Numbered from the stretch's first letter, positions 6,887 through 14,805 are shown. The stretch: DNA of 15,912 nt from JACMLD01 sp964245425 (GCA_964245425.1 CAXTMV010000114.1:1-15912); one strand, 5' to 3'. Notes: a model not told the origin generated them from the letters alone. A program made the numbers and translations.

Positions 6887-7117
6887 AAATGCTTTCAGCA
6901 CCGTTTTTCTTTTAGCTTTCGTACTGTTCTAAAAGATGAATGGACACGCGAGGTACAGTTGTGAAACATATCTTCGTACATACAGGCGCTGTTCGTTCTC
7001 ATACAGCTGGCGTATCGGAACCGTACGCCTCACCTGCTATAACAAATGTATATAAATGATTATTAGCGCATTATGGGCTGGCATCTTTATTGGTGCAAAC
7101 GCTGTAAAATCGGCACT
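6887..7117 (+). promoter_or_regulatory. Upstream region of the FtsX permease with palindromes and a -24/-12-like site
   Basis: Two partial palindromes sit in this gap. The 20-mer at 6988-7007 has ends GCTGT...ACAGC. The site at 7009-7029 has GGCGTA...TACGCC arms with CGG/CCG inside. Further TACA-containing half-sites lie at about 6950-6985. At 7079-7093, TGGCATCTTTATTGG resembles a sigma-54 promoter: GG at the -24 position, 10 bases, then GG where the invariant GC of -12 is expected. The arrangement (repeated upstream sites, then a -24/-12-like element about 25 bases before the GTG start) would suit an enhancer-driven promoter. The wrong base at -12 makes its activity doubtful. Confidence 0.35.
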
Positions 7118-9559
7118 GTGCTAAAAAATTATTTTACCATCGGGTGGAGAAACCTGTTGCGCAACAAGACTTATTCCATCCTCAACCTGGCCGGCCTGGC
7201 CATTGGTCTCTCCTGTTTTTTGCTGATTGCCTTATATGTGCTAGACTAACTGAGCTTTGATCGGTATAATTCCCGGGCAGAAGACATTTACACGTTAAAT
7301 ATAGAAGTACGCTGGGGAGGGCAGTATATACACGATGCGCAGACATCGGATATGATGGGCCAGCTCCTAAAAAAAGACTATCCGCAGGTGGAGGAATATA
7401 CCCGGATCTATAACCAGTTTTCTAAAAAACTGGTCAAAAGCGGCAGCGAATACTTAACGGAAGATCGGGTTGCTTATGTTGATTCCAGCTTTTTTAACGT
7501 GTTCACACTCCCTGCGCTGGCAGGCAATACAAAGACAGCCCTGAACGAGCCCAATACGGTTGTGATAACCGCTTCTATGGCTGCGAAATATTTTGGCGGA
7601 ATAAGTGCCGGGATGTCTGCTGTGGTGGGCAAAGTACTGGAAGTAAAAGAGAATGATAAGCTGGTGCCATACAAAATAACAGCGGTCATCAAAGACATTC
7701 CCGAAAACTCGCATTTTCATTTCGATTTATTATTTCCCATGAAAAACCTCGATTACCATTGGGGGCAGATCGGCAATATCAATTTTTATACCTACCTGTT
7801 ATTGAAGCATGGAACAGACTATAAAGTTTTTGAAAGAAATTTTATTCAATATATCTCCCGTTACGAGTTGCCTGCATTCAAGGAGATGAACATTAATAGC
7901 CTGGCCGAATTCGAGAAGGCGGGCAACAAGATGCGGTTCTCCCTGCTTCCCCTAACAAAAATTCATTTGAATGGAACCGCGATGGATGAGATAAACCCGC
8001 CGGGCAGCATACTCTATGTTTATATTTTCACAGCCGTGGCATTGTTTATTTTACTCATTGCCTGTATCAACTTTATGAACCTGACCACGGCCCGTTCCGC
8101 CGGAAGGGCAAAAGAAGTGGGCATCCGGAAGGTATTGGGTACCGGGCGCAAAGAACTCATCCGGCAGTTTTTGGTTGAATCTATCCTGACGGTCTCATTG
8201 TCTCTTCTGCTGGCATTGGTGATGACATATCTTGTATTGCCTTCATTAAATACACTGGCAGGAAAATCAATACCGCCACAAAGCCTTTTATCAGCTTCTG
8301 TTCTTCCGTTCCTGATTGCGTTGCCCTTTGTAATAGGATTGCTGGCCGGCAGCTACCCGGCCTTTTTCCTGTCGGCCTTCAGGCCCATCGAAATATTAAA
8401 AGGCAAATTGAAACTGGGTAGTAAAAACGTGGGCCTCCGGAGTGTGTTGGTGGTCTTCCAGTTTGCAGCTTCTATTTTCCTGATCGTTGCAACGCTGGTG
8501 GTTTACCGGCAGCTCCATTATATCCAGCACCGCAACCTGGGGTTTAACAAAGACCAAATACTGATCATTAATGGTACCGACGCATTGGGTACAAGGGTGG
8601 ATGCTTTTAAAACCGGCGTATTACAATTGCCCGGCGTGAAGAGTGGAACGATTGGTTCTTTTTTACCTGTTGCCAATGCAGACCGCAACGCCTGGAATTT
8701 CTCTAAGGATCCGGTGCCTACCGCCTCCAATAATTTTAATGCACAGGTTTGGAATATCGATTATGATTACCTGGCCACCATGGGCATGACCCTTGTGAAG
8801 GGAAGAAATTTTTCGCCCGATTTTGGGAGCGATAAATCCACCCTGATCATTAACGAAACAACCGAAAAGATGCTGGGGTACAAAGATCCCATCGGCCATA
8901 ATATGTACCTGGTTGATGGCGGCAAAGCAGTTGCCTTTCCCATCATTGGCGTGGTAAAAAACTTTAATTATGAATCCATGCACCAGGATATTGGCCCCCT
9001 GGTATTCCGGACCGATAAAAGCCCTGGCCTTGCATCGTTCAAAATCAGGCCAGCCAATATTGGCGCAATCATCCCACAGGTAAAAGCGCTGTGGAAAGCA
9101 ATATCGCCCGGTATGCCCTTTAGCTATCGTTTCCTGGATCAGTCTTTTGATAAGATGTATGAGTCTGATCAACGGGTTGGCACAATCGTCCTTGTATTTG
9201 CTTCTCTGGCCATTTTTATTGCATGCCTGGGAATATTCGGACTGGCAACTTTTATGGCGGAGCAGCGTACAAAGGAAATCGGCATTCGCAAGGTCTTAGG
9301 AGCCAGTATCGGCGGTATTGTACAATTGCTCAACAAAGATTTTATCCGGCTGGTAGCGATTGCCTTTGTAATTGCCACACCCCTGGCCTGGTGGGCCATG
9401 CATCAATGGCTGCAGAATTATGTTTTCCGGACCAGTCTAAGCTGGTGGATATTCGGGATAACGGGCGCCATTACTTTGCTTTTAGCGCTGGTTACGGTCA
9501 GCTTTCAATCCATTCGGGCGGCGATTATCAACCCGGTGAAAAGCCTGCGGACGGAGTAG
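7118..9559 (+). pseudogene. FtsX/MacB-type ABC transporter permease with an in-frame TAA at codon 44
   Basis: From GTG 7118 the frame reads V/M-L-K-N-Y-F-T-I-G-W-R-N-L-L-R-N-K, the standard opening of Bacteroidota FtsX-like permeases, then a first membrane helix (about 20-42). At 7247-7249 a TAA falls inside the family motif, giving Y-V-L-D-stop-L-S-F-D where D-E-L-S-F-D is expected (GAA to TAA). The rest is open for 769 codons to TAG 9557-9559. It contains a MacB-like periplasmic domain, two FtsX domains with G-I-R-K-V-L-G motifs (once near the middle and once near the C-terminus), and a C-terminal N-P-V-K-S-L-R. Total 813 codons, normal for the family. A restart at ATG 7352 would lack the first helix. 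An in-frame ATG at 7073 lies upstream. No ATPase partner is in the window. Recent nonsense change or sequencing error. Confidence 0.8.
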
Positions 9560-9607
9560 GAATTTTTGCTCCCGGAAGGCTATTTTTATATTCTATAACC
9601 AGTCAGA

Positions 9608-9661
9608 CCCTTGTTTCCCGGTAATAGCGGGCAAAACAACAGGGTAATTTTTGTCGTTTTT
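9608..9661 (+). terminator. Hairpin terminator after the permease
   Basis: CCCTTGTTTCCCG (9608-9620) can pair with CGGGCAAAACAACAGGG (9628-9644), with small bulges, around a GTAATAG loop. T-rich DNA (ATTTTTGTCGTTTTT) follows at 9647-9661. It is 49 bases after the permease stop and converges on the NTF2-like gene. Confidence 0.5.
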
Positions 9662-9714
9662 AACAGGCCTTAACAGTATAACAATGATAGTATCCTTTCT
9701 CTATCCCCACTTTT

Positions 9715-10071
9715 TCAGGAAGGCTTATAAGAATTGCAATAGGAATAAACCTTTGTGATTTTTCCATCCTGTCAAAATTCATAGACATAAAAGGAATTAA
9801 ATTTATTGACTGTTTCCCCTGCCCTGATAAATTCAGCATGCCCGTAAATAGCGATCGTATTCGCCTCTTCAACGATTCCGAACAGGTCGAATTTTGTGGT
9901 GACCGACTGAAAATACTGCGCAACATTTTCGGCGAATGCAATGACGGATTGCTTACCTTTTAATTGCTGAAAATGCTCGTAGATATTCCATTCAATATTT
10001 TCCGCCAGGTGGGCCTCCACTTTTTCAAATTCGCCACCGGAAAAAAAGGTTGCTATTTCTTTATTTGTCAT
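9715..10071 (-). pseudogene. NTF2/SnoaL-like gene with a premature TGA
   Basis: From ATG 10071 the frame encodes 99 residues of an NTF2/SnoaL-like fold: M-T-N-K-E-I-A-T-F-F-S-G-G-E-F-E-K, then I-E-W-N-I-Y, G-K-Q-S-V-I and a late A-E-F-I-R-A-G. TGA at 9772-9774 stops it after V-Y-E-F. Reading on in the same frame gives Q-D-G-K-I-T-K-V-Y-S-Y-C-N-S, the usual last beta strands of this family, to a TGA at 9715-9717. That makes 118 coding positions, the normal size. The truncated product lacks the final strands and is unlikely to fold fully. A single base change (for example GGA to TGA) explains it. Relatives are small ligand-binding or isomerase-like proteins of unknown role. Confidence 0.7.
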
Positions 10072-10092
10072 ACCTGCTTTTTAATTACCGCA

Positions 10093-10100
10093 CAAATATA
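10093..10100 (-). promoter_or_regulatory. -7 box of the NTF2-like gene
   Basis: On the minus strand TATATTTG matches the Bacteroidota -7 consensus TAnnTTTG exactly and lies 21 bases upstream of the ATG at 10071. No TTTG lies at the usual 19-21 bp further upstream; the nearest candidate is 27 bp away. Confidence 0.4.
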
Positions 10101-10234
10101 TACCCTGCTGCATTGATATTTGTGGGCCAAACGCGACAATTACCGTGCATTTTGCGAACGTGGCAAATAATTATTTTTCTGTTCCTGTAAGAACCCGGGC
10201 ACTTTAGCGTACTAATTACCAAAACAATCTTTAA

Positions 10235-10738
10235 GTGAGCGAAAACGAACAACTGGAGATACTGAAAGAATGGCTGCAAAGGCATAAGGGACTTTTATTT
10301 AAAGTCGTAAGGGCATATACCATAATAGATCACGACGACCTTTTCCAGGAAATCATTATCCAGGTATGGCATTCCATCCCTTCCTTCCAGCAAGCGTCTT
10401 CTGTTACCACCTGGCTGTACCGGATTGCGCTGAACACGGCCATTAAATGGACCAAAAAAGAAATAAAACATGCCGGTGCTGAAACGCTTGACAATGTGCA
10501 GCATCTGCTGCAGGAAAACCGGGCACAGATAGATGACCGGCTGGCCTGGCTCTACGCAGAGATATACAAGCTCGATGAAATTGACCGGTCTGTTACACTG
10601 CTGCTGCTGGAAGGTTTCAGTTATAAAGAGATGGCTGACATGCTGGGCATCAGCGAATCGAATGTCGGCGTCAAAATCAATCGTATTAAAAAACAACTTA
10701 TTGCTAAATCAAAAAATTATGATAACCATGGAATTTGA
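10235..10738 (+). CDS. ECF-type RNA polymerase sigma factor
   Basis: The 167-residue protein starts at GTG 10235, with M-S-E-N-E-Q-L-E-I-L-K-E-W-L as a normal family opening. The sigma-2 region spans about 20-90, with D-H-D-D-L-F-Q-E-I-I-I-Q-V-W (32-45) for core binding and W-L-Y-R-I-A-L-N-T-A (60-69) in the -10 recognition part. Sigma-4 spans about 105-158, with the helix-turn-helix F-S-Y-K-E-M-A-D-M-L-G-I-S-E-S-N-V-G (128-145). There is no sigma-1.1 or sigma-3, typical of group IV (extracytoplasmic function) sigmas. The start codon of the membrane-protein gene lies inside its 3' end, so the two are translationally coupled, as expected for a sigma factor and its membrane regulator. Its target genes cannot be told from this sequence. 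Confidence 0.9.
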   Translation: MSENEQLEILKEWLQRHKGLLFKVVRAYTIIDHDDLFQEIIIQVWHSIPSFQQASSVTTWLYRIALNTAIKWTKKEIKHAGAETLDNVQHLLQENRAQIDDRLAWLYAEIYKLDEIDRSVTLLLLEGFSYKEMADMLGISESNVGVKINRIKKQLIAKSKNYDNHGI

Positions 10739-11300
10739 TGAAATGAAAAAAATATGGGATGCACAAAACAACCAGTCCCTTTATACCATCGATGAAAAAG
10801 CACTGCACAACCGCATTCAGTCGAAGATGACCAAGATACGCCGTTTCACTACCGTCAGCGACTGGTTGCTCATCCTGATCTATCTTGGCACCGGCTTCGT
10901 ATTGTTTCGCCAACATCCCATCAACACCGGGGTAAATATATTTATATACCTGGAAATAGCCTGGATGTTGGCTACCGTTGTGTATTTAGTGATCAACCAT
11001 ATCCGCAGGATAAAGGCCGGCCGCCGTTTTGACCGAACCATTCATGGCGATCTTGACCATGCTATTTCACTTGCCAATTACCAGCTGCGTCTTTCACAGT
11101 TCGTTGGCTGGAATTTGTTGCCCATGGGAGCCATTATGATCCTCAGCGGATGGGAAGCGGGGAAGTTGCTTAAAGTAAGCATCGTAATACTGCTGTCATA
11201 CACACTTGCCTTTTATGTTGTCAGAAAAGGATACAACGCGAACAAAAGAAGAAAGCAGTCGTTGCAGGCGTTAAAAGAGAAACTTGATATAGGTAATTAA
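10728..11300 (+). CDS. Multi-helix membrane protein paired with the ECF sigma factor
   Basis: From ATG 10728 it is 190 residues; an ATG at 10719 would add three. M-E-F-D-E-M-K-K-I-W-D-A-Q is a common opening for the small membrane partners of ECF sigmas in this phylum. A soluble N-terminal segment of about 40 residues is followed by hydrophobic helices near residues 44-60, 68-88, 125-140 (weak) and 145-163. A charged region (89-115) and a basic C-terminal tail (K-R-R-K-Q-S) complete it. It overlaps the sigma-factor stop by 11 bases. A role in holding or sensing for the sigma factor is inferred from this coupling; it lacks the zinc-binding HxxxCxxC motif of ZAS anti-sigma factors, so it may be a new type or a co-regulated protein. 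Confidence 0.75.
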   Translation: MEFDEMKKIWDAQNNQSLYTIDEKALHNRIQSKMTKIRRFTTVSDWLLILIYLGTGFVLFRQHPINTGVNIFIYLEIAWMLATVVYLVINHIRRIKAGRRFDRTIHGDLDHAISLANYQLRLSQFVGWNLLPMGAIMILSGWEAGKLLKVSIVILLSYTLAFYVVRKGYNANKRRKQSLQALKEKLDIGN

Positions 11301-11391
11301 GTGCCAGCACGGTTAGTATTGAATGCAGGTTTCAGCCTGCTGTTCACTATTAAAAAAATCCTACAATTTGCCCTGATCACAAATGTTATGA

Positions 11392-11422
11392 TTGTATTAT
11401 TGAGCCATCAAGATTAATTTTC
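11392..11422 (+). promoter_or_regulatory. Bacteroidota-type promoter of the 63-residue gene
   Basis: TTG (11392-11394), a 20-bp spacer and TAATTTTC (11415-11422; one mismatch to TAnnTTTG) lie just ahead of the 11443 start. The TTCGTTGTACCTTC run after it is typical of promoters in this group. Predicted transcription starts about 14 bases before the ATG. Confidence 0.55.
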
Positions 11423-11442
11423 GTTGTACCTTCAGGGCATCA

Positions 11443-11634
11443 ATGATACTATTTAAAGTAGATTTTAAAAACAATATGGCCATCAGTGCGGCGTACACGC
11501 TTCCGCATAGGCAAATCGACTGGAAAGAAAATCCTTACAGTATCCAGGCAATTGAAGTCTATGCCAATAATAATTTGCAGGCAATGGAATTGGCGCAGGC
11601 ACAGGCAAATGAAAAGTTGAAAAAATTTACTTGA
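11443..11634 (+). CDS. Hypothetical 63-residue protein
   Basis: ATG 11443 to TGA 11632-11634. The peptide is soluble: strand-like M-I-L-F-K-V-D-F (1-8), a middle part with Y-T-L-P-H-R-Q-I-D-W, and a C-terminal amphipathic helix N-N-L-Q-A-M-E-L-A-Q-A-Q-A-N-E-K-L (48-64 region) rich in Ala, Gln and Glu. It has no signal peptide or known motif. A convincing promoter lies immediately upstream, which makes a real gene likely. It stands alone between the sigma operon and the M50 peptidase gene. Confidence 0.55.
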   Translation: MILFKVDFKNNMAISAAYTLPHRQIDWKENPYSIQAIEVYANNNLQAMELAQAQANEKLKKFT

Positions 11635-11794
11635 TGCCCGTTTTCACCTCATCGGTATGTACCTACCTTATTCACTGACCAGGACGATTTTATTAAAATA
11701 ACCCATCATGTTGCCGATTGCTTTCTGTCTTCATAGTAGCATGGCCAATCCCTGATTACTTTTTTTGAGCTTGCGCGTGATTTTGGAAATATCT

Positions 11795-12343
11795 ATGTAT
11801 TTTACCGGAAATAATCCGCCAATGCTGAGCTTTCTGTCTATTATTGCCTTGATCATTATAGTGGGGCTGGCTTTTTTTGTAACCGTTACTATACATGAAC
11901 TGGGCCATGCTGTACCGGCCTTGCTATGGACAAGGGATGAAGTGTCCATCTTCATTGGCTCCTTCGGAAACCCGTACGAGTCTTTTCATACAAAAATAGG
12001 CCGGATAGATTTTTATTGCACTTACAATCCCCTGTTATGGTACAAAGGTTGCTGCCTTTGTTCAGACGACTATTTATCCATTAACCAACGAATTTGGCTG
12101 GTGGCGGCCGGTCCCATTGCTTCTATTCTTGAAACGGTACTGACCTGGCTATTGATTGCAAATCTTCAACAGGCAGATTTTTTGCGCATCGTGTTCGGAA
12201 GCCTTTTTGTCATTTCGCTCGGCGCAACCGCATATAGTGTGCTGCCCAATCCCGTTCCCCGGTATACGCCATCCGGCCATGCCGTATACAGCGATACCTA
12301 TGAAATCTTCAGGTTGGTTCGCAGGAAAAACAGGGGATATTGA
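11795..12343 (+). CDS. M50-type (site-2 protease-like) membrane metallopeptidase
   Basis: From ATG 11795 the protein is 182 residues; ATG 11822 is also possible and a TTG lies further upstream. A membrane helix (about 11-33) runs into I-H-E-L-G-H-A (33-39), the zinc-binding HExxH of the M50 family inside the membrane. Later helices are around 99-123 (with A-A-G-P-I-A-S) and 129-149. S-D-T-Y-E-I-F (166-172) probably supplies the third ligand, Asp167, of the family SDG motif. The protein is small and lacks a PDZ domain. It would cleave within the membrane, substrate unknown. The C-terminus ends in R-R-K-N-R-G-Y right after a run of five A (12326-12330). A one-base shift there would continue with K-T-G-D-I-E-R-A-N-R-E-V-N-I-L-Y, so a frameshift is possible. 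Confidence 0.75.
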   Translation: MYFTGNNPPMLSFLSIIALIIIVGLAFFVTVTIHELGHAVPALLWTRDEVSIFIGSFGNPYESFHTKIGRIDFYCTYNPLLWYKGCCLCSDDYLSINQRIWLVAAGPIASILETVLTWLLIANLQQADFLRIVFGSLFVISLGATAYSVLPNPVPRYTPSGHAVYSDTYEIFRLVRRKNRGY

Positions 12344-12441
12344 ACGTGCCAACAGGGAAGTAAACATCTTGTATTAATTGCTTACATCACCGCGTTGGTA
12401 TCATTATAAAAGAATGACAGATAAAAATAAAAATGCACCAT

Positions 12442-13014
12442 ATGAGAAAAATAATTTCATTTATGCACATTTCGCTCGATGGTTTTGTAGCAGGACCCAA
12501 CGGAGAAATGAACTGGATTAAAGTGGATGAAGAAATTTTCGATTTTGTCGGTAAGCGGATCAGTGAAACCGACACCGCCTTGTATGGACGAGTAACTTAT
12601 GAGATGATGCAAAATTACTGGCCTACCGCCGGAGATGCGCCGGATGCGAGCAAACATGATATTGACCATTCCAAATGGTACAAGAATGTTCGCAAACTTG
12701 TTTTATCAAAAACAATAAAAGACAGCAGCCTGACTAACACAACAATTATCAGCGAGAACCTTTCGGACAGCATACATAAAATAAAAGACCAGCCAGGCAG
12801 TGAGATCGCTCTTTTTGGCAGTCCCACAGCCACCCATGCGCTTATGGAACTAGGCTTAATTGATGGCTATTGGCTATTTATTAACCCGATTGTTCTCGGA
12901 CAAGGCATCCCTTTGTTCAAAGACATCAAAGACAAAATAAAGCTGAAGCTGTTGAGCAGCCGGCCATTTGCTTCCGGGGTCACTGAGCTGAATTACCTGG
13001 TAGATAAGCTATAA
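12442..13014 (+). CDS. Dihydrofolate reductase family (RibD C-terminal-like) protein
   Basis: The product from ATG 12442 is 190 residues; the in-frame ATG at 12433 would add M-H-H. It opens M-R-K-I-I-S-F-M-H-I-S-L-D-G-F-V (1-16), the common N-terminus of the DHFR-like YwjB/YyaP group. It also has L-Y-G-R-V-T-Y-E-M-M (47-56), the nucleotide-site I-A-L-F-G-S-P-T-A-T (122-131), and F-I-N-P-I-V-L-G-Q-G-I-P-L-F (146-159). This is an NAD(P)H-dependent reductase with unknown substrate. It resembles the 3844-4407 protein in fold but differs throughout, so the two are not recent copies. Its start is preceded by A/T-rich DNA. Confidence 0.85.
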   Translation: MRKIISFMHISLDGFVAGPNGEMNWIKVDEEIFDFVGKRISETDTALYGRVTYEMMQNYWPTAGDAPDASKHDIDHSKWYKNVRKLVLSKTIKDSSLTNTTIISENLSDSIHKIKDQPGSEIALFGSPTATHALMELGLIDGYWLFINPIVLGQGIPLFKDIKDKIKLKLLSSRPFASGVTELNYLVDKL

Positions 13015-13090
13015 CCGGTAAATTGGGGGGGAGTACTTATAGAGGGTGTAAGCGATAAATTGTTTATGGGAGCAGGTGTTTGGGGCCATT

Positions 13091-13170
13091 CTATTACGAC
13101 AAATTGCGACCATTTTAGACATTCTTTGTCGCAATCATGCATATTGCGTAAAAAATACAACTATTGCGAC
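13091..13170. repeat. ATTGCGACAA repeat cluster
   Basis: The 10-mer ATTGCGACAA occurs at 13163-13172 and, inverted, at 13127-13136. A one-mismatch copy (ATTACGACAA) is at 13094-13103, and ATTGCGAC lies at 13103-13110. The 12-mers CTATT[A/G]CGACAA at 13091 and 13161 are 70 bp apart. Such clustering suggests protein-binding sites or the ends of an old element. Confidence 0.5.
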
Positions 13171-13197
13171 AATTATTGACGCGATGTAGCATCAGAG

Positions 13198-13245
13198 GGT
13201 TATTAATGCACCCACTAAAATCTGCGGGCATCGTGCGAATAACCC
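13198..13245. repeat. GGGTTATT inverted repeat
   Basis: GGGTTATT (13198-13205) pairs perfectly with AATAACCC (13238-13245). A further GCAC/GTGC pairing lies inside, separated by a small internal loop. There is no T tract, so it is not a classical terminator. Integron attC consensus ends do not fit. Confidence 0.4.
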
Positions 13246-13354
13246 TTTAAAACGTTATTCCGAAGAGTACAGCTTTCGATGCTAATGAGCGCCGCGAAAT
13301 AAAGCGGAAAATAAGTCATCTAAGATACCAGTCGCCAATCAAAAAAAATATACG

Positions 13355-13417
13355 ATTTGTTGCTAAACCGCAGGTTCAGCAACGCCCGTAAAAAAATAAA
13401 TATTTGTTGCTAAAACG
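13355..13417. repeat. Direct repeat with a strong embedded hairpin
   Basis: ATTTGTTGCTAAACCG (13355-13370) recurs 47 bp later as ATTTGTTGCTAAAACG (13402-13417), with 15 of 16 bases shared. The first copy is half of a hairpin: GTTGCTAAACC (13359-13369), loop GCA, GGTTCAGCAAC (13373-13383), with one mismatch in 11 pairs. On the minus strand a run of eight T follows about ten bases later, so it could terminate minus-strand transcription. Confidence 0.5.
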
Positions 13418-13820
13418 AGGCATCTCAAAGGCCGCTGGTGTCGATTGTCGAAACAAGGTACCTGTATTTGATAATCGCTGAAAACCTTTGTTGCACCTGC
13501 CTATTATTGAAAAAATTATTTTTACCCGGACAACAATGGTTCTTAATCACAAGAGATATAAAGGTTGCGTTTTACTATCAAATATTTGTTGACTATAAAA
13601 ATGTAAAAATTGACACAACAGAATGGAAACCTGTTGACAGGTGAAACCGCTGAAAAAAATTAGGGCAACAAGCACAGCTACACTGTGTACCGTAGCATGT
13701 AAGCAATTGTCCGGGGTAATAGCGCGACGGTTCCAAAACCATATCTAAGCCCATCTCCCCCGCTTTCTTACCATTTTCCACCGGTAATGGGTTAGGACCA
13801 AAACCACCTCCTTTACGGTA

Positions 13821-13828
13821 TAAGTTTG
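13821..13828 (+). promoter_or_regulatory. -7 box upstream of the secreted protein gene
   Basis: TAAGTTTG matches TAnnTTTG exactly, 32 bases before the ATG at 13861. No clear -33 TTTG is found at 19-21 bp further upstream. Confidence 0.4.
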
Positions 13829-13860
13829 TGTTATCAATCTTTAACTGTAAAAAAATTTAT

Positions 13861-14805
13861 ATGAAACAGCAATGGAGCTTATTACTTATCCTGGCAGCCG
13901 GACTTATTTCGGAAACGATTAAAGCGCAAGCACCCCCCACATTTATGCTGGTGGGTAAAATTGAGGAAAGCGCCTCCTACCTCGGCCAGCTAGACCGGGA
14001 ACCATTCGAAAAAGGGGAAGCCGAATCAGAGTGGGCATCGGCTGCATCCGACCGGGCCAACACCTGCATCCAGGCATTGGACCAGTTCTCTAAAACGCCC
14101 AATGCCAGTGCGCAGACTTTTAAAGTAAAATTCAGCGAAGGCCAGGGCCTGTCTGCGGCGGTAGAAAAAAAACTGACCCTCGAAGAGGTTACCGGTTATG
14201 TAACCGAGTATTATGCATTGGCCCGGCTGTCTAAATTACGCCGTGACCTGGAACAGGATGTAATGAAATGCAATGTCTGGTTCGAGGATCTTTCCAATGG
14301 CAAAAAACTCGATGTTACTTCGGCAGAAATGGCCAAGATGGTAGGCGAAGACCTGCAAAAAAGGCTTAAAACCGTGCAGTCCCTGGGTCTTCAGGAAAAA
14401 GTAACCATTTCCAACGCCGGTAATGAATATGATTTTGACAAGCTGAAGCAATTGGGCGATTACACGGCCCTGGCAGGTGGCAAACAATACGATGCAGTGA
14501 TGGCGGCGAGAAATGCAAAAGACAAGCCATTCCTTGATGCCCTCAGTGGCGGCAAGAAAAAAATCTTTATGAGTGAGATGGCTGGTAACAATGGCATGTG
14601 GGATTGTTCAGGCCCCGGCGGCCGTTCCTTAACCACTCCCGCACAACTAAATGGCGCCAGCACCTGGTACACCTGGGGCGTAAACACAGATGGTTTGATA
14701 AATACCTGGCATATTACGGGCTACGTGTTCAATGGTAACGAGCTGGCCAAAACAACCAGCCGGCGTGGCATTGGCTTAAGGCCTTCTGCTGCTGATTTCA
14801 GGTAG
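13861..14805 (+). CDS. Secreted protein of unknown function
   Basis: From ATG 13861 the product is 314 residues. A signal peptide is clear: M-K-Q-Q-W, a hydrophobic core S-L-L-L-I-L-A-A-G-L-I, and a cleavage region near K-A-Q-A (about 24). The mature protein is largely charged helix (about 45-230) with only two Cys in it (C69 and C137). It ends in a different, Gly/Trp/aromatic-rich region (240-295) with W-D-C-S-G-P-G-G and T-W-Y-T-W-G-V-N-T-D-G, which looks like beta structure. I do not recognise a family. There is no lipobox and no T9SS C-terminal domain, so the periplasm is the likely location. A candidate -7 box lies upstream and a strong hairpin follows the gene. Confidence 0.75.
   Translation: MKQQWSLLLILAAGLISETIKAQAPPTFMLVGKIEESASYLGQLDREPFEKGEAESEWASAASDRANTCIQALDQFSKTPNASAQTFKVKFSEGQGLSAAVEKKLTLEEVTGYVTEYYALARLSKLRRDLEQDVMKCNVWFEDLSNGKKLDVTSAEMAKMVGEDLQKRLKTVQSLGLQEKVTISNAGNEYDFDKLKQLGDYTALAGGKQYDAVMAARNAKDKPFLDALSGGKKKIFMSEMAGNNGMWDCSGPGGRSLTTPAQLNGASTWYTWGVNTDGLINTWHITGYVFNGNELAKTTSRRGIGLRPSAADFR

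Larger units (their letters stand above)
13015..13860. other. Repeat-rich gap without a convincing gene
   Basis: This 846-base stretch is A/T-rich and contains no ORF with recognisable family features. A plus-strand frame at 13438-13644 looks random. It does hold short repeats (listed separately), a 14-bp palindrome ACCTGT-TG-ACAGGT at 13629-13642 and, on the minus strand, an open frame from 13856 to 13593. That frame contains a plausible coding-like run (see findings). Decayed genes, an old mobile element or a non-coding RNA are all possible; nothing here decides between them. Confidence 0.6.

Noticed and set aside
6323..10071. Reassignment of stop codons (alternative genetic code)
   Set aside because: TAA, TAG and TGA all serve as normal ends of intact genes in the window, so a global reassignment does not fit.
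10195..10225. ECF-type auto-promoter (GAACC ... CGTAC) before the sigma gene
   Set aside because: The spacing is 12 bases, shorter than the usual 15-17, so it is not supported.
13198..13245. Integron attC-like site
   Set aside because: The ends do not match RYYYAAC/GTTRRRY and there is no integrase or cassette array.
13438..13644. Plus-strand ORF of 68 residues in the repeat-rich gap
   Set aside because: It starts at a GTG, has no recognisable motif and no promoter; its composition looks like non-coding A/T-rich DNA.
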